Source of the DNA: an uncultured Clostridia bacterium
Lineage (GTDB): Bacteria > Bacillota > Clostridia > Peptostreptococcales > Anaerovoracaceae
DNA: 64,000 bases
Direction: 5' to 3'
Assembly (NCBI GenBank): GCA_934271235.1
Contig: CAKQQT010000003.1
Span: forward strand, 97,400-161,399
In this document: one piece after another, positions 9,817-16,855 of the stretch
Layout of the letters: every line of letters starts with the position of its first letter
Numbering within the stretch: position 1 is the stretch's first letter
Position numbers and translations under genes: made by a program
Notes under the pieces: model-generated
What the model was told of the DNA's origin: nothing
Database searches by the model: none
What the model saw: the letters and a program-made list of their open reading frames with translations, nothing else

Positions 9817-9978
9817 TCACACGTTGATCGCGATTTCCTTCCCCTTAAGGAACTCTGTGATATCCTCAAGCACCGTCTCGTCACCTTCACAGTGAAAGAT
9901 TCCATATCCCTTTTCAATATATCCGAGAACATCAAACTTTTTGCCTGCCGCAAAGTCGCCCGGCTCACAGACCTGCAA
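9817..9978 (-). pseudogene. Short open frame, probably a gene remnant
   Basis: A 54-codon frame can be read from a TTG at 9978 to the TGA at 9817, containing VCEPGDFAAGKKFDVLGYI and ending EIAINV. It overlaps the 3' end of the neighbouring 105-residue gene by 14 bases and is preceded by an in-frame stop. There is no ATG and no convincing ribosome binding site. The composition is protein-like and the frame fits neatly between two real small genes, so it is either a coupled TTG-start gene or the tail of a gene that lost its start. Confidence 0.35.
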
Positions 9979-10282
9979 AATATTTCACGGTATCTTTCAA
10001 GTCATCGCTGAAATCTTCCAGATCTTCCAGCGTGATCGCACCTTCCTTCAGTAGTGACAGCATAACAAAAAGCTGTTTGGACCTGCTCATTTCGCACTGC
10101 ACGCCGCAGTTTTTCTTATCCTTGCGGATTCGATTTTCTAATGCCCAGAATTTGTCTGAGGCATTCCCTTCCCCGCTCAAAATCTCGATATATTCTTTGT
10201 TAAGCCGATCCATATAAGCTTCCTGCCAACCGGCGATCTTGCTCCGAAACAGCTTCCAATCCTTTTCTGAAAAACGCTGCAT
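9965..10282 (-). CDS. Hypothetical protein, 105 aa
   Basis: Starts at an ATG preceded by AGGAG with a spacing of nine. The protein is charged and helical, with motifs WQEAYMDRLNKEYIEIL and DLEDFSDDLKDTV. Proteins of this pattern recur in many copies in gut Firmicutes accessory regions, usually in short strings of small genes, but I know of no function. It follows the 133-residue gene by about 60 nt and probably shares its transcript. Confidence 0.7.
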   Translation of the reverse strand: MQRFSEKDWKLFRSKIAGWQEAYMDRLNKEYIEILSGEGNASDKFWALENRIRKDKKNCGVQCEMSRSKQLFVMLSLLKEGAITLEDLEDFSDDLKDTVKYFAGL

Positions 10283-10341
10283 CCTAAATTTCTCCTTATT
10301 ATCAAAAGCATTTTAAAAAAAGTTTACGTTTTTTTCTTTCT

Positions 10342-10743
10342 TTAAAACGTGAGTCCGTTTTTCTCCGCCCATTCGCGGAACATTTGATTATACACGTTTT
10401 CAGAGAAGATCACAAACTCATCGTATAATTCCAGTTCTTTCAGCGCGGCAACAAACGGTTCCACGTACTCATGCCGCCTAAGCGTATAGAACAGTTTTTT
10501 TCTTTTTTCCTTGTCATCCACACATTCGTGCACGAAAAAACTCATTATCTCTTTGTGCTCAATTTCCGCAAACGTAAGGAACGGAACATTGTTTATGGAT
10601 CGATCCGAGATTTTTGCGTTCCAGTCAACATTCTCCAGTTCGATTTCTGAAACCGGCATAAAATCAAAGGTTTCCGTATCCTTATGATAATAAATCTTCG
10701 CGCGTGGTTCTGTTACATACAGCATCAGTTCTAAAGCGGTCAT
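10342..10743 (-). CDS. UPF0158-like hypothetical protein, 133 aa
   Basis: A good site (GAGGAG, spacing 8) precedes the ATG. The C-terminal half has the pattern LFYTLRRHEYVEPFV then a helix ending FREWAEKNGLTF, which resembles the UPF0158 family. Function is unknown for the family. It is the first of the small-gene string 10743-9555, starting just downstream of the HTH-AAA gene's stop, so it could be read from that gene's promoter. Confidence 0.6.
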   Translation of the reverse strand: MTALELMLYVTEPRAKIYYHKDTETFDFMPVSEIELENVDWNAKISDRSINNVPFLTFAEIEHKEIMSFFVHECVDDKEKRKKLFYTLRRHEYVEPFVAALKELELYDEFVIFSENVYNQMFREWAEKNGLTF

Positions 10744-10786
10744 GTTTTTTCTCCTCTTTTCTCAATCTCTGCACGAAGCGATATTT

Positions 10787-12664
10787 TTACACGATTTCAC
10801 TCATCAGTTTGACATGTTTTTTATAGAAAGAAACGCCTACCTTGAAAAATCGTGTGATGCCATCCTGCTTCATTGCTGTGATATATTGCTGTCTCTCAAT
10901 CTGTGCCAGAGCATCCCTTGCAGAGTTCTCAAGCTCACGATCGATGCGAGTTTCGGCAATGCCGTCCTTTAACACTTTGAGTTCTATGATAATGCCCGGC
11001 ATTTTTTTATCATATGGGCTTAGCTGAATGTCGTATCTGCCGTGGCCGGATTCTCTGTTGGAGTCCACGCGATATAAGTTGTTCATGATCGCGCAGATCC
11101 CAAGGATCAGTCCGTGATAGAAATTCTCATGAGCATAGTCGAAGGAACTGATGGAATTCAGCAGCAGCTTCTGCAGATTATCCTGCAATTTTGGAGCATC
11201 CTGCCTTATAATGGCCTGTCGGATCGCAATTGCGGTTGACTGAGAGAACATATTTGCAAACGCAGAAAGGATCTCTCTTTCATAAACATAAGTGATTTCT
11301 TTGTTTGGTATGGCAATGTCGCAGATTGCATTTCCGTCATGCAGTTCTTCCTTTTTTACAACTTTCAGATAGCCGGCAGAAAGCAGGAAACTATAAATCG
11401 TTGTCGGATCATTCTTGATTTCCGGATAGATAACAGAGGTATCCACATAAGAGGAAACCTTTTGACCCTGCATCAATTTGCGAAGATTATCGGCAGTCTC
11501 ATCGTCTGCTTTCGCAACGATCTGGCGGATGATGCTGTTATCTCCGGTGAATTGCCAATAGGCTTTTGCCGTGCAATTCTCGTCCATATAGTTGAGAACT
11601 GACCAAGGGTTAAAAATGTCCGTGTCGCCGAAACGATATCCGTCATACCACTCGCTGATCTCGTCGTACTTATCCGTTCTGCCGTAATACTCCGTGATGT
11701 CTCGGATCTCGTCTTTGGTAAAACCGAAGTATTCGCTGCAGCGATCTTCGAGAATAGAGTTTACTTTCAAATTATTGAGGCTGCTAAAAATGCTTTCCTT
11801 CGCCACACGAAGGATCCCAGTCAGGAATCCGTAGGAAAGATTTGAATTATCTTTGAAGGCTCCGGACAGCAAATTACGCATAAAAGCGGTGATTTGTCCG
11901 TAGTACCCCTCCATATAGCCCTGTTGGATCGGCGTATCGTATTCGTCAATGATAATGACAGCAGGACGACCATAGTGTTTATGGAGCATACGTGAAAGTT
12001 CCAGGAAGGCTCTTGTCATACTGACTTCCGTGATCGTGCCGTCAACGACTTTACGAAAATAAGCTTTCTCAAATTCATTGCATTTGTCGCTCATCAGCAA
12101 AACATCGTGACGCAGATATTCGTTTGCGACAATCTCACGGATCGCTGTATAGGTCTCTTTCCATGTTGCGAACTTGATATCTTTAAAGGTGACAAAAATG
12201 ACCGGGTATTTGCCTTGCTCACGGCGATATATTTCACCGCAGCTCCATATCTTTTTATTCGTAAAATACTTGGAAGTATCCGTGTCGCTGATTTCGAAGA
12301 AGGTTTTCAGCATATCCATCGCCAACGTTTTCCCGAAACGTCTCGGGCGGGTAAAAAGAGAAACTTTTGGTTTCGAATCGATAAACTCCTTGATCATCAA
12401 GGTCTTATCCACATAATAGTATTGCGAAACCAATTCTTTGAAATCAGACACGCCAATCGGCACAGGCAATCCGGCATCTATTTTCGTAACTCGCAAAGAC
12501 TTATTTCTGCGCCCATCTTTCGGCTTTTCGGTGCTGTCAGGAATCAGCCACATGCCCGCTTCCTTTTTTGCTCCCTCAATCCGTCCGTCTCTGCAGAGCG
12601 CAGTAATTCTTCTTTCGGTCAATTCCCAACGATCAGCTGCAGTTTTCACATCTATATATCTCAC
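10787..12664 (-). CDS. HTH + AAA-ATPase-like + PD-(D/E)XK nuclease fusion
   Basis: I place the start at the GTG at 12664 because GGAGG lies five bases before it. The longer frame (12694) would start almost at the transcription start and has no binding site. About 625 residues. Residues 1-60 form a DNA-binding helix-turn-helix ending in a tyrosine-free wing (TAADRWELTERRITALC). Next comes the AAA-ATPase_like domain with a Walker A-like RPRRFGKTLAMDML and an Asp-rich Walker B (VIIIDEYDTP). The C-terminus has a PD-(D/E)XK nuclease-like core (D in YDIQL, then IIELK). Such proteins are abundant in gut anaerobes and of unknown role; an HTH at the N-terminus suggests a DNA-targeted or self-regulating member. 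It has its own promoter (12706-12734). Confidence 0.8.
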   Translation of the reverse strand: MRYIDVKTAADRWELTERRITALCRDGRIEGAKKEAGMWLIPDSTEKPKDGRRNKSLRVTKIDAGLPVPIGVSDFKELVSQYYYVDKTLMIKEFIDSKPKVSLFTRPRRFGKTLAMDMLKTFFEISDTDTSKYFTNKKIWSCGEIYRREQGKYPVIFVTFKDIKFATWKETYTAIREIVANEYLRHDVLLMSDKCNEFEKAYFRKVVDGTITEVSMTRAFLELSRMLHKHYGRPAVIIIDEYDTPIQQGYMEGYYGQITAFMRNLLSGAFKDNSNLSYGFLTGILRVAKESIFSSLNNLKVNSILEDRCSEYFGFTKDEIRDITEYYGRTDKYDEISEWYDGYRFGDTDIFNPWSVLNYMDENCTAKAYWQFTGDNSIIRQIVAKADDETADNLRKLMQGQKVSSYVDTSVIYPEIKNDPTTIYSFLLSAGYLKVVKKEELHDGNAICDIAIPNKEITYVYEREILSAFANMFSQSTAIAIRQAIIRQDAPKLQDNLQKLLLNSISSFDYAHENFYHGLILGICAIMNNLYRVDSNRESGHGRYDIQLSPYDKKMPGIIIELKVLKDGIAETRIDRELENSARDALAQIERQQYITAMKQDGITRFFKVGVSFYKKHVKLMSEIV

Positions 12665-12683
12665 AAACCCCTCCGTTTCCACT

Positions 12684-12995
12684 CTATGGACCATATGATA
12701 TCAATATTATGGCAGAAATCAAAATAGATGTCAAGATAGAAAGAACAATGCGCATGTTATCATCATTTTTTTCTCCGGAATCAAGGGCCGGCGTTCCCTT
12801 TGCAAAGCGAAAAACAGCCTGTCCATGCGTACCGAAGCCCTGCATATCGGTCACCGGATGCCTCTCCAGTTCTTCTCCGGACAAGAATTCCACCGGTATG
12901 CCCAAGGCATCCCCTACCGCGAACCCGAGCACCGATGCCCGGATGACTTCTCTTGGATTTTTATATTGATTTTTCAACAAGAAACATTCGCTCAT
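12684..12995 (-). pseudogene. ADP-ribosylglycohydrolase N-terminal fragment
   Basis: The first 55 residues read as the start of an ADPRH/DraG family enzyme: SVLGFAVGDALGIPVEF followed by TDMQGFGTHGQ. The family then needs a Thr/Ser-Asp-Asp-Thr metal motif, which is missing; after HGQ the reading changes to unrelated residues and ends in a hydrophobic tail. An intact enzyme is around 250-350 residues, so this 103-residue frame is a truncated remnant. Confidence 0.75.
12706..12734 (-). promoter_or_regulatory. Promoter of the HTH-AAA-nuclease gene
   Basis: TTGACA (12734-12729) and CATAAT (12711-12706) on the minus strand are separated by 17 bp. Transcription would start near 12699, 35 nt before the GTG start. 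The promoter lies inside the frame of the neighbouring ADP-ribosylglycohydrolase fragment, which supports that fragment being dead. Confidence 0.65.
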
Positions 12996-13010
12996 TCCAT
13001 TGTTCTCCAG

Positions 13011-14009
13011 CTAATGCATCATAACATTTATATAATTTTTAAGTCCTGTCTCTGATGAAAAGTCGTACTTTGCGTTCATTGCGCGATAATATGTTTCAAT
13101 GTTTTCCAGTGGAATGATCTCATTGGACGGTATACTGTCATCATATCCTTTTCGAGCTTCTTTCCAAGGTTCCTCTTTATGTGTAATACGTTCCAACGCT
13201 CTTCCTCCGTATTCACCAAAAGTGTTTATGACTAAATCTAAAACTTTACGCTCATTTCGATTCAGTTCATCGTCAGCCCCGTCAAAGATTGCAAAGCGCG
13301 CGTCTTCAATCGGATTATACTTAAAATCCTTAAACATATCATATACTTCCGGATATACCGGTCCATGCACCCACGCTTGGCAATTTTCGAGGAAAATAGG
13401 TTCCCCGTTAAGTGCATAAGATACCCCCTGTGTGAAATAGAGCAGCTTTTGGAGCATAAGCGGTGTGACTTCTCTCAACTTTTTAAAAATATACGAAATG
13501 ACACTTAACATTTTTTTTGAAACAGAAAAGAGATTCTCAAGCCGCAGAACTGCATCCATTGCTTTATTATACGCTGCTGCTGCTATCTTTTCTTTATTTT
13601 CATTTAGTTTTTTCCCCATGAATGCCGGTGACGACAATGCAGTTCTCAAAATATCCGAGTACTCTCTCGACGGTATCTGGCCCAAAAGATATCTGGTAAT
13701 CGTTACTTCACCGAATCCGAGAGCCAACGACAAAGGCGCCTTGCCAATCTTGTAAATCTTCATGATCTTTTCGATATCATCAATCGAAACAATGTTTTCA
13801 TATGTTCTATATTGCTCATCCATTTCATGGATATTTTTGTCGATTAACCCCGGAATACTCATCTCTTCGCCGCATTCTTTGCATATGGCAACCGTAATGC
13901 TGAACGTGTACTCCTTCTCTTTTATCATTTTCGTGATATTTCGTTTTTGTAAAGTATACTCTGTCTGTTTTCTGCATGTCGTGCAAAAGTCACGTCTTAC
14001 TTCTGTCAT
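13011..14009 (-). CDS. MqsA-type zinc finger + HTH + Panacea antitoxin
   Basis: I start at the ATG at 14009, five bases after GGAGG; the longer frame to 14081 would overlap the upstream gene without need. The 332 residues show a YgiT/MqsA-like zinc finger near the N-terminus (CTTC and CKEC pairs), an HTH in the middle (LALGFGEVTITRYLLG), and a C-terminal Panacea (DUF4065/SocA-like) domain with LMLQKLLYFTQG and HGPVYPEVY. Panacea domains act as antitoxin modules for many unrelated toxins, and MqsA-type fingers pair with MqsR. Here both are in one protein 22 nt downstream of an MqsR-like toxin gene, so the pair is best read as an operon with an autoregulating antitoxin. Confidence 0.85.
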   Translation of the reverse strand: MTEVRRDFCTTCRKQTEYTLQKRNITKMIKEKEYTFSITVAICKECGEEMSIPGLIDKNIHEMDEQYRTYENIVSIDDIEKIMKIYKIGKAPLSLALGFGEVTITRYLLGQIPSREYSDILRTALSSPAFMGKKLNENKEKIAAAAYNKAMDAVLRLENLFSVSKKMLSVISYIFKKLREVTPLMLQKLLYFTQGVSYALNGEPIFLENCQAWVHGPVYPEVYDMFKDFKYNPIEDARFAIFDGADDELNRNERKVLDLVINTFGEYGGRALERITHKEEPWKEARKGYDDSIPSNEIIPLENIETYYRAMNAKYDFSSETGLKNYINVMMH

Positions 14010-14031
14010 ATTTTCCTCCATCACCACTGCT

Positions 14032-14418
14032 CTATTTAAAATAGTATTGCATCGGATATTTTTGTTCATGAAGCGATACAACTATTACATAGCAGTTATC
14101 CAACTTATTAAATTTTATGTATAAAGAAACAGTCTTGCTGTTGTCGCCGATTCTCTCCAAAAGTTCAACATTCTTGCCAAAAACATATAATCGTTCATGT
14201 TCATAGCCTACATGCTCATTTTGTAATATCTCAGAAAAATCATTCACAGCTAAACTGATCAAAATTTCTTTTGCCTTTTCCTCATCAATTACGTAGTCCA
14301 TAAACAGATTTAAATTATCCCGTCTGTGTGAATTGCGTTCTATTCGGTATTGATTATTTCGAATCGCACTTTTTACTTCATTCAGATAAATCTCAATCTC
14401 CTCTTTTGTTATGTTCAA
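14032..14418 (-). CDS. MqsR-like toxin, 128 aa
   Basis: First gene of a toxin-antitoxin operon. MqsR toxins are RelE-fold mRNA interferases. The conserved C-terminal pattern of the family is visible: a short helix (DFSEILQNEH), then strands ending with SLYIKFNKL and VIVVSLHEQKYP. The start is a TTG at 14418; AGGGGG lies five to six bases upstream, and no in-frame ATG fits. A weak start codon would keep toxin output low relative to the antitoxin, which begins at a strong site. The family match is by pattern, so I call it MqsR-like rather than MqsR. Confidence 0.8.
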   Translation of the reverse strand: MNITKEEIEIYLNEVKSAIRNNQYRIERNSHRRDNLNLFMDYVIDEEKAKEILISLAVNDFSEILQNEHVGYEHERLYVFGKNVELLERIGDNSKTVSLYIKFNKLDNCYVIVVSLHEQKYPMQYYFK

Positions 14419-14441
14419 AGCATCCCCCTATACGCCCATCA

Positions 14442-14502
14442 ATATGATCGTTTTTTTGATTTTTTCTATCATTTATTATAGCATATGATCGAATTTTGTC
14501 AA
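14442..14502 (-). promoter_or_regulatory. Promoter and repeated operator of the mqsR-like/panA operon
   Basis: TTGACA (14502-14497), a 16-bp spacer and TATAAT (14480-14475) on the minus strand form a near-perfect promoter. The nonamer CGATCATAT occurs twice in the same orientation, once inside the spacer (14491-14483) and once downstream of the start site (14450-14442). This placement suits a repressor site, most simply for the HTH of the antitoxin. Confidence 0.7.
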
Positions 14503-14596
14503 TATCCCATCATTTAATTTTCACAGAATCCCTGTCAAAGTATAAGACTTCGTTAAGAAAGTCGGCTTCGCCGATTAGATTTTTGGCGGTAGACTT

Positions 14597-14633
14597 TTTT
14601 ATTATATAAAAAGCCCGCGTCTTGCGGCGCGGG
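14597..14633 (-). terminator. Rho-independent terminator
   Basis: CCCGCG (14614-14619) pairs with CGCGGG (14628-14633) around an 8-nt loop; on the minus strand the stem is followed by CTTTTTAT and further U-rich sequence. It ends transcription of the zinc-ribbon gene at 14708-15034 and shields the toxin-antitoxin operon. Confidence 0.8.
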
Positions 14634-14707
14634 AACTGCACAAAAATATCAGCTATATTTCCTCTTTCATGATGATCTTCATCGTGTCCTCTTGAAAAGC
14701 CATTCAT

Positions 14708-15034
14708 TTAAACCGGTTCACTACAGCTTGCGCTTTGCTGTTCGGTAAATCTCTGCTTATTGTTTTCCCTTTTCCATTGCGTCAGATTTAATTTCCGATT
14801 GCCCTCTTCATCAAAATTTCCTGATTGAAATTCCTCCATAAAGTTTTTTGCACTATATGCCGATCCGCTGATACACTCTGCGTGATTTGTTACTTTTCCG
14901 CAAAATATGCAATACAGCATTTTTAAATGTCCGCATTCTCTAAGGTATCCGAGTTTACGCGGTACGGGGATTCCGCATTTCCCGCATTGCGTACAATAGA
15001 ATTCATGAATGTCTGCAGCATTCTGATAACTCAT
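14708..15034 (-). CDS. Small zinc-ribbon-like protein, 108 aa
   Basis: Cysteine pairs CTQC and CIFC, about 30 residues apart, sit in the N-terminal half and would form a zinc ribbon or knuckle. The rest is polar and ends in a disordered tail. Similar short proteins (YCTQCGK ... YCIFCGK) are frequent in clostridial mobile regions, with no function known to me. It stands alone: a terminator follows about 75 nt downstream, and the relic peptide module lies upstream. Confidence 0.65.
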   Translation of the reverse strand: MSYQNAADIHEFYCTQCGKCGIPVPRKLGYLRECGHLKMLYCIFCGKVTNHAECISGSAYSAKNFMEEFQSGNFDEEGNRKLNLTQWKRENNKQRFTEQQSASCSEPV

Positions 15035-15058
15035 AAGGCAGCTCCCTTTGTCCTAAAT

Positions 15059-15173
15059 TCAACCGTTTATGCTTTAGGCTTTATGTCTTGCCGCTCTTGG
15101 TTGTCGCCGGAGCGGCTTTTTTAATACTTGAAATCGTGATCCTTAAACGTTTTAGCGTTATCTTAGTCTTCAT
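15059..15173. repeat. Direct repeat, copy A of the type I TA module (relic)
   Basis: About 115 bp nearly identical to 16620-16735. It contains the terminator hairpin of the small RNA (CCGCTC ... GAGCGG then T6 on plus) and, on minus, the peptide frame. It lacks the conserved small-RNA promoter and the LexA box seen in the two intact modules, so it is a decayed copy. Confidence 0.85.
15081..15173 (-). pseudogene. Relic of the ITIT/RITI peptide gene
   Basis: A 30-codon frame starting MKTKITLKRLRITISSIKK, clearly a copy of the peptide at 16628-16735. The frame is open, but its ribosome binding site has decayed (GGGCGG only), the C-terminus stops five codons earlier, and no LexA box or promoter precedes it. 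It lies 50 nt downstream of the zinc-ribbon membrane gene, whose transcript could in principle still carry it. Confidence 0.6.
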
Positions 15174-15223
15174 TGCCGCCCAATTGCTGAATCGCTCGCA
15201 GGGCTGCCGCATTCTTCACAGCG

Positions 15224-16027
15224 TTACTCTATGTACACCTGCATCTCATACAACAGTTCCACTGTCTCCTTATCGATTTCCTCAAAGTCTTCCGCAAAAG
15301 AGTTCAGTGATCCGTTCGGACTTAACGCCATATTGGTAAACTTCAAATAGGCTTCATATAATTCTGTGATCTTCTGATAGCCTGCCTGATATTTTTGAGG
15401 CGGGTTCTGTAAATCTTTCATGCAAGTATTTACATGGCTTTGATTTTCCGCGATCTCTTGCAGCTGGGCAGCAAAGTCCTCATCTTCAAATAAGCGGTCA
15501 AGTGCATCGTTAAAATCAGAAACGAAAACGCCGTTTGATTTTGTATAGCGGTTGGTCTCTTGATCGGACTTTTTCCAAATCGCATTGTGCCATGTTTTTT
15601 GGATCAGGTTGCAGGCTGTTTCCGCTTTTATGCACCCATCCTGCATGAAATAAGTCGCCAGATAGAGGTTCACGGCATAGTCGCTTTTTTGTTTCTGCAC
15701 AAAGCCAAAGCCCACCGCCGCGATCAAAAGCACGGAAAAGATCACAAGCGTAACGTTCTTCTTTCGCTGCGTTTTCTCACTTTTACTCTTATTTGCCTTG
15801 TCATTTCCGGCGCCGTCCGGTGTTTCTTCTGCCGCAGGTCCCTGCATCTCTGCCGCATCCATCGGATACCCGCAGTTCGGACAGGCCGACATATCTTGCT
15901 CGGTTTCGTTTCCGCATTCCGGGCAGATCTTCTTTGTTTCTTGAGAAAATACGCAGCCGCAGTGCACGCAGCTTCTCGCTTTATCGGATATTTCTTTGCC
16001 GCAGTTCGGACATGGGATCAGTGCCAT
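15224..16027 (-). CDS. Zinc-ribbon membrane-anchored protein, 267 aa
   Basis: A strong AGGAGG precedes the ATG. Residues 1-60 hold two zinc ribbons (CPNC/CVHC and CPEC/CPNC pairs). A low-complexity charged linker follows, then one membrane span around residues 92-112 (VTLVIFSVLLIAAVGFGF), and an extracytoplasmic helical domain of about 150 residues. The layout is common in Firmicutes: cytosolic ribbons with a surface-exposed domain of unknown role. Orientation follows the positive-inside rule, with the Lys/Arg-rich linker before the span. Confidence 0.75.
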   Translation of the reverse strand: MALIPCPNCGKEISDKARSCVHCGCVFSQETKKICPECGNETEQDMSACPNCGYPMDAAEMQGPAAEETPDGAGNDKANKSKSEKTQRKKNVTLVIFSVLLIAAVGFGFVQKQKSDYAVNLYLATYFMQDGCIKAETACNLIQKTWHNAIWKKSDQETNRYTKSNGVFVSDFNDALDRLFEDEDFAAQLQEIAENQSHVNTCMKDLQNPPQKYQAGYQKITELYEAYLKFTNMALSPNGSLNSFAEDFEEIDKETVELLYEMQVYIE

Positions 16028-16102
16028 AGAAAACCTCCTGTCGCGTGTTTCTTTCGTAAATACCTGTCATGATTTTAATTCTATCTCTCTTTTACCGGAC
16101 TT

Positions 16103-16468
16103 TCAGCAAGCGATCACCTGTGCGCCAAACGGCATCAGCGACAACTGCGCCAGCTTAAAAAACTGTTTCCCGAACGGGATCCCGATGATCGTAATGCACC
16201 ACAGGCAGCCGATGATCAGATAAAAGATCGCCATTTCCAAACCGAAGCTTGCGATCCAAATGATATTGATCAAAAAGGAAAACGTCCCGCTGCCGTAAAC
16301 AATTTCTTTTCCAAACGGCCATGCCGCCAGTGGTGCAAACTTAAAGCACTGCAGGCCGACCGGTATCCCGATGATCGTCAGACACCAGATGCACCCGGAC
16401 AGCAGCCAGAGGATCCCGCCAAGCAATCCGCCGAAAAGAAACCATAGAATATTGCCAAATGTGTTCAT
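16103..16468 (-). CDS. YccF (DUF307) family membrane protein
   Basis: 121 residues when started at the ATG at 16468, which follows GGGAGG by four bases; the frame up to 16495 is less likely. The protein contains two copies of the YccF unit with the motif WCLTIIGIPVG / WCITIIGIPFG and hydrophobic spans on either side. YccF proteins are small inner-membrane proteins of unknown role. Its upstream region abuts the promoter of the small RNA at 16600. Confidence 0.9.
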   Translation of the reverse strand: MNTFGNILWFLFGGLLGGILWLLSGCIWCLTIIGIPVGLQCFKFAPLAAWPFGKEIVYGSGTFSFLINIIWIASFGLEMAIFYLIIGCLWCITIIGIPFGKQFFKLAQLSLMPFGAQVIAC

Positions 16469-16564
16469 CTTTCCTCCCGTATATACATCTTTCATTTAAT
16501 CCGTATGATCCTGTACCAAGCAAAGCGTCTGCTGCAATTTTTGCAAAATTCTCAATTGAAAGCC

Positions 16565-16593
16565 TTGCATCTTTCGCTTGCTTGTGTTAACAT
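16565..16593 (+). promoter_or_regulatory. Promoter of antisense RNA B
   Basis: TTGCAT (16565-16570) and TAACAT (16588-16593) with a 17-bp spacer. The surrounding 66 bp (16539-16604) are almost identical to 18279-18344 in front of the second small RNA, although the sequences downstream diverge. That is strong evidence that this block is functional. Confidence 0.65.
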
Positions 16594-16599
16594 TAGGTC

Positions 16600-16684
16600 A
16601 AGAGAACGAGCCTTACGGCTCAACCGTTTAGTTTTTAGGCTTTATAGCCTTGCCGCTCTTGGTTGGTGCTGGAGCGGCTTTTTT
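16600..16684 (+). ncRNA. Small RNA B, candidate type I antitoxin
   Basis: Predicted transcript of about 85 nt with three stem-loops: GAGCC/GGCTC around TTAC (16608-16621), AGGCT/AGCCT around TTAT (16637-16650), and a terminator with stem GCCGCTC/GAGCGGC (16652-16678) followed by six T. It is fully complementary to the last 57 bases of the peptide gene on the other strand and to the mRNA beyond its stop. This is the arrangement of 3'-overlapping antisense antitoxins such as those of Bacillus txpA and bsrG. Ends are predicted, not mapped. Confidence 0.65.
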
Positions 16685-16735
16685 AATACTTGAAATCGTG
16701 ATCCGTAAACGTTTTAGCGTTATCGTAATCTTCAT
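16620..16735. repeat. Direct repeat, copy B of the type I TA module
   Basis: Partner of the relic at 15059-15173, about 1.56 kb apart in the same orientation. Identity is high through the terminator hairpin and the peptide frame, and stops sharply at the peptide's ATG. Confidence 0.85.
16628..16735 (-). CDS. Small basic peptide, candidate type I toxin B
   Basis: A 35-residue peptide beginning MKITITLKRLRITISSIKK and ending in a Lys/Pro-rich tail. The ribosome binding site is excellent (GGGAGG at 16749-16744, spacing 8). A paralogous peptide with the same ITIT-x4-RITI pattern occurs at 18376-18468. The 5' leader is about 76 nt from a promoter covered by a LexA box. Alternating hydrophobic and polar residues suggest an amphipathic strand rather than the single membrane helix of most type I toxins. 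No match to a family I know; toxicity is inferred from the gene arrangement only. Confidence 0.7.
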   Translation of the reverse strand: MKITITLKRLRITISSIKKAAPAPTKSGKAIKPKN

Positions 16736-16817
16736 TCTCGCAGCCTCCCTTCTCCAAATCCATACGGACCTTTTGAACAGTGGCCAAGCCGCTCGACTCC
16801 ATTCTCCTGACACTTTT

Positions 16818-16852
16818 AGTTTATCATATTCTCGTGCAAAGAACGAGCGTTC
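16818..16852 (-). promoter_or_regulatory. LexA-box promoter of peptide B
   Basis: The palindrome GAAC-GAGC-GTTC (16841-16852), extended to AAAGAAC...GTTCTTT, matches the Firmicutes SOS box. On the minus strand TCGTTC inside the box can act as the -35, with TAAACT (16823-16818) 17 bp downstream as the -10, so LexA binding would block polymerase. The same layout occurs at 18548-18582. The box begins only a few bases after the stop of the RNase III gene. Confidence 0.75.
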
Positions 16853-16855
16853 TTT

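Noticed and set aside
14510..14707. 65-codon open frame on minus downstream of the zinc-ribbon gene
   Set aside because: It runs straight through a rho-independent terminator (14597-14633), has no ribosome binding site, and its sequence is explained by the hairpin.
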